From contig NZ_JAANOY010000010.1 in assembly GCF_011320095.1 (NCBI RefSeq), positions 1 through 64,000 on the forward strand: a DNA stretch of 64,000 nt. The letters are read 5' to 3'. The notes under the pieces were generated by a model. The model was given only the letters and a program-made list of their open reading frames with translations. It ran no database searches and had not been told where the DNA came from. This stretch comes from Cognatiluteimonas telluris. Its GTDB lineage: Bacteria > Pseudomonadota > Gammaproteobacteria > Xanthomonadales > Xanthomonadaceae. The translations under genes and the position numbers were made by a program. Below are positions 62,669 through 64,000 of the stretch, in pieces. How positions within the stretch are numbered: the first letter of the stretch is position 1; every line of letters starts with the position of its first letter.

Positions 62669-64000
62669 GCGGCATCGCGTCCAATCCGTTCCCCGCGGTG
62701 TTCGCCTGGCTGGCGGCGGCGAGTTACCTCGTCGCGGCGACCTTGTTCCTGCTCGGCCTGCAACGCATGGCCTCGCCGGTCACCGCGCGCAGCGGCATCC
62801 GCTGGGCCGGCGCGGGCATGGTCATCGCCACCATCGCGACGTTCCTGCTGCCGGGGCTGGGCAACCTGGCGCTGATCGCACTGGCTCTGGTGATCGGTGT
62901 CTCGCTGGCGTGGATTTCGGGCAAGAAGGTCGCCATCACCGACATGCCGCAGATGGTCGCGCTCTACAACGGCATGGGCGGCGGTTCGGCGGCGGCGATC
63001 GGCGCGGTCGAACTGCTGGCCTTCGCGGCCGCTGCGCACGCACAGTTTTCGGTGTCGTTCGGACCGGGCCTGCGGATTGCCAGCACGCAGAGCGACGGGC
63101 CGTTGCCTGCCACGACGCCGCTGCTGCTGGCCACGATCGGGGCACTGATCGGCGCGATCTCGTTTTCCGGTTCGCTGGTTGCATTCGCCAAGCTGCAGGG
63201 CTGGATGGACAAACGGCTGGTGTTTCCGGGCCAGCGGATTTTCAACATGCTGGTGCTGGCGTTGGCCGTGGCCTGCCTGTACCTGCTGGCGACCGGCGCG
63301 CTGGCCACATGGGTGATCGTTGCCTTCTTCCTCGCGGCACTGGCGTTCGGGGTGCTGATGACGCTGCCGATCGGCGGCGCCGACATGCCGGTGGTGATCT
63401 CGCTGTACAACGCATTCACTGGCCTGGCGGTGGCCTTCGAGGGCTATGTGCTCGACAACCCCGCGCTGGTCATCGCCGGGATGATGGTGGGCGCCGCCGG
63501 CATGCTGCTCACGCGCCTGATGGCCAAGGCGATGAACCGCTCGATCCGCAGCGTGCTGTTCTCCAACTTCGGAGGTGCCACTGGCGCCGCACAGGAGATC
63601 AGCGGGACGCAGAAGCCCATCGAGGCGGGCGATGTCGCGGCGATGATGGCCTACGCGCAGCGGGTCGTGATCGTCCCCGGCTACGGCATGGCCGTCGCCC
63701 AGGCGCAGCACAAGATCTGGGAGCTCACGCAGAAGCTGATCGAACGCGGCGTCAAGGTGAAGTTCGCGATCCATCCGGTCGCCGGCCGCATGCCCGGGCA
63801 CATGAACGTGCTGCTCGCCGAGGCGGGCGTGCCCTACGACCTGATCGCCGACATGGACGACATCAACCCGGAATTCAGGAACACCGACGTGGCGCTGGTA
63901 ATCGGCGCCAACGACGTGGTCAACCCGGTGGCGAAGACCGATCCTTCCTCGCCGATCTACGGGATGCCGATCCTCGATGTCGTCGATGCGAAGAACGTCG
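62665..64000 (+). CDS. pntB: NAD(P) transhydrogenase subunit beta (partial)
   Basis: The membrane beta subunit, running off the right edge (445 codons present of the usual ~470). It has eight to nine membrane helices in residues 1-280 with ITDMPQMVALYNGMGGGSAA and LPIGGADMPVVISLYNAFTG, followed by the NADP-binding domain III: VVIVPGYGMAVAQAQHKI, FAIHPVAGRMPGHMNVLLAE and VALVIGANDVVNPVAKTDPS. The start overlaps pntAB (ATGA). Together with pntAA it forms the proton pump that supplies NADPH. Confidence 0.96.
   Translation, partial: MSGIASNPFPAVFAWLAAASYLVAATLFLLGLQRMASPVTARSGIRWAGAGMVIATIATFLLPGLGNLALIALALVIGVSLAWISGKKVAITDMPQMVALYNGMGGGSAAAIGAVELLAFAAAAHAQFSVSFGPGLRIASTQSDGPLPATTPLLLATIGALIGAISFSGSLVAFAKLQGWMDKRLVFPGQRIFNMLVLALAVACLYLLATGALATWVIVAFFLAALAFGVLMTLPIGGADMPVVISLYNAFTGLAVAFEGYVLDNPALVIAGMMVGAAGMLLTRLMAKAMNRSIRSVLFSNFGGATGAAQEISGTQKPIEAGDVAAMMAYAQRVVIVPGYGMAVAQAQHKIWELTQKLIERGVKVKFAIHPVAGRMPGHMNVLLAEAGVPYDLIADMDDINPEFRNTDVALVIGANDVVNPVAKTDPSSPIYGMPILDVVDAKNV

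Overview
The window is a chromosomal segment of very high GC content with tightly packed genes and short intergenic gaps. Gene content and order suggest a gammaproteobacterium of the Lysobacteraceae/Xanthomonadaceae (Lysobacter, Luteimonas or a relative): an lptD-surA-pdxA-rsmA-apaG-apaH block, an OxyR/AhpC/AhpD locus, split glycine dehydrogenase, split transhydrogenase, and REP-like palindromes of the type seen in xanthomonads. The genus is an inference from recognised proteins. I saw no tRNA, rRNA, transposase, prophage or CRISPR array.

Layout. 1-2348: end of a MacA-like adaptor, then a MacB-type ABC ATPase and permease. 2645-9172: POT peptide transporter (minus), then gcvPB, dgkA, terC, a LemA lipoprotein and two TPM-domain proteins (plus). 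9270-11517: lgt, thyA, folA. 11539-18809 (minus): apaH, apaG, rsmA, pdxA, surA, lptD, an outer-membrane biogenesis and ribosome-maturation operon with several ATGA overlaps. 18932-21100 (minus): histone-deacetylase-like amidohydrolase, corrinoid adenosyltransferase, small membrane protein. 21168-23623: two ubiquinone-type FAD monooxygenases. 23726-27503 (minus): EF-hand protein, rlmM (apparently ATT-started), glnS. 27615-30775: DUF2007 protein, diguanylate cyclase, msrA.

30816-33815 is the peroxide-defence locus: oxyR with a coupled unknown exported protein on the minus strand, and ahpC-ahpD divergent on the plus strand, with a four-part OxyR operator between them. 33854-35905 is an apparent Fur-controlled iron operon (FTR1 permease, cupredoxin, outer-membrane-type barrel). 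36060-40688 is a giant Lhr-type helicase. 40964-45548 is a cluster of small stress-type proteins (KGG motif, BON domain, DUF4142, acidic Thr-rich lipoproteins). 45555-49356 holds an orphan sigma-54 response regulator divergent from a TonB receptor.

49643-56691: M1 aminopeptidase, prmC (its stop codon lies in a REP element), proline iminopeptidase, then Nudix hydrolase, FEN-like exonuclease and nitroreductase on the minus strand. 56841-59048: DUF1631 protein. 59149-64000: the three-part pnt transhydrogenase, with pntAA separated from pntAB-pntB by an opposite-strand sigma-factor cluster (60298-62226). pntB runs off the end.

The strongest candidates for new biology are the FTR1-cupredoxin-barrel operon, the exported protein translationally coupled to OxyR, the sigma-factor cassette inside the pnt locus, and the small-protein stress island.
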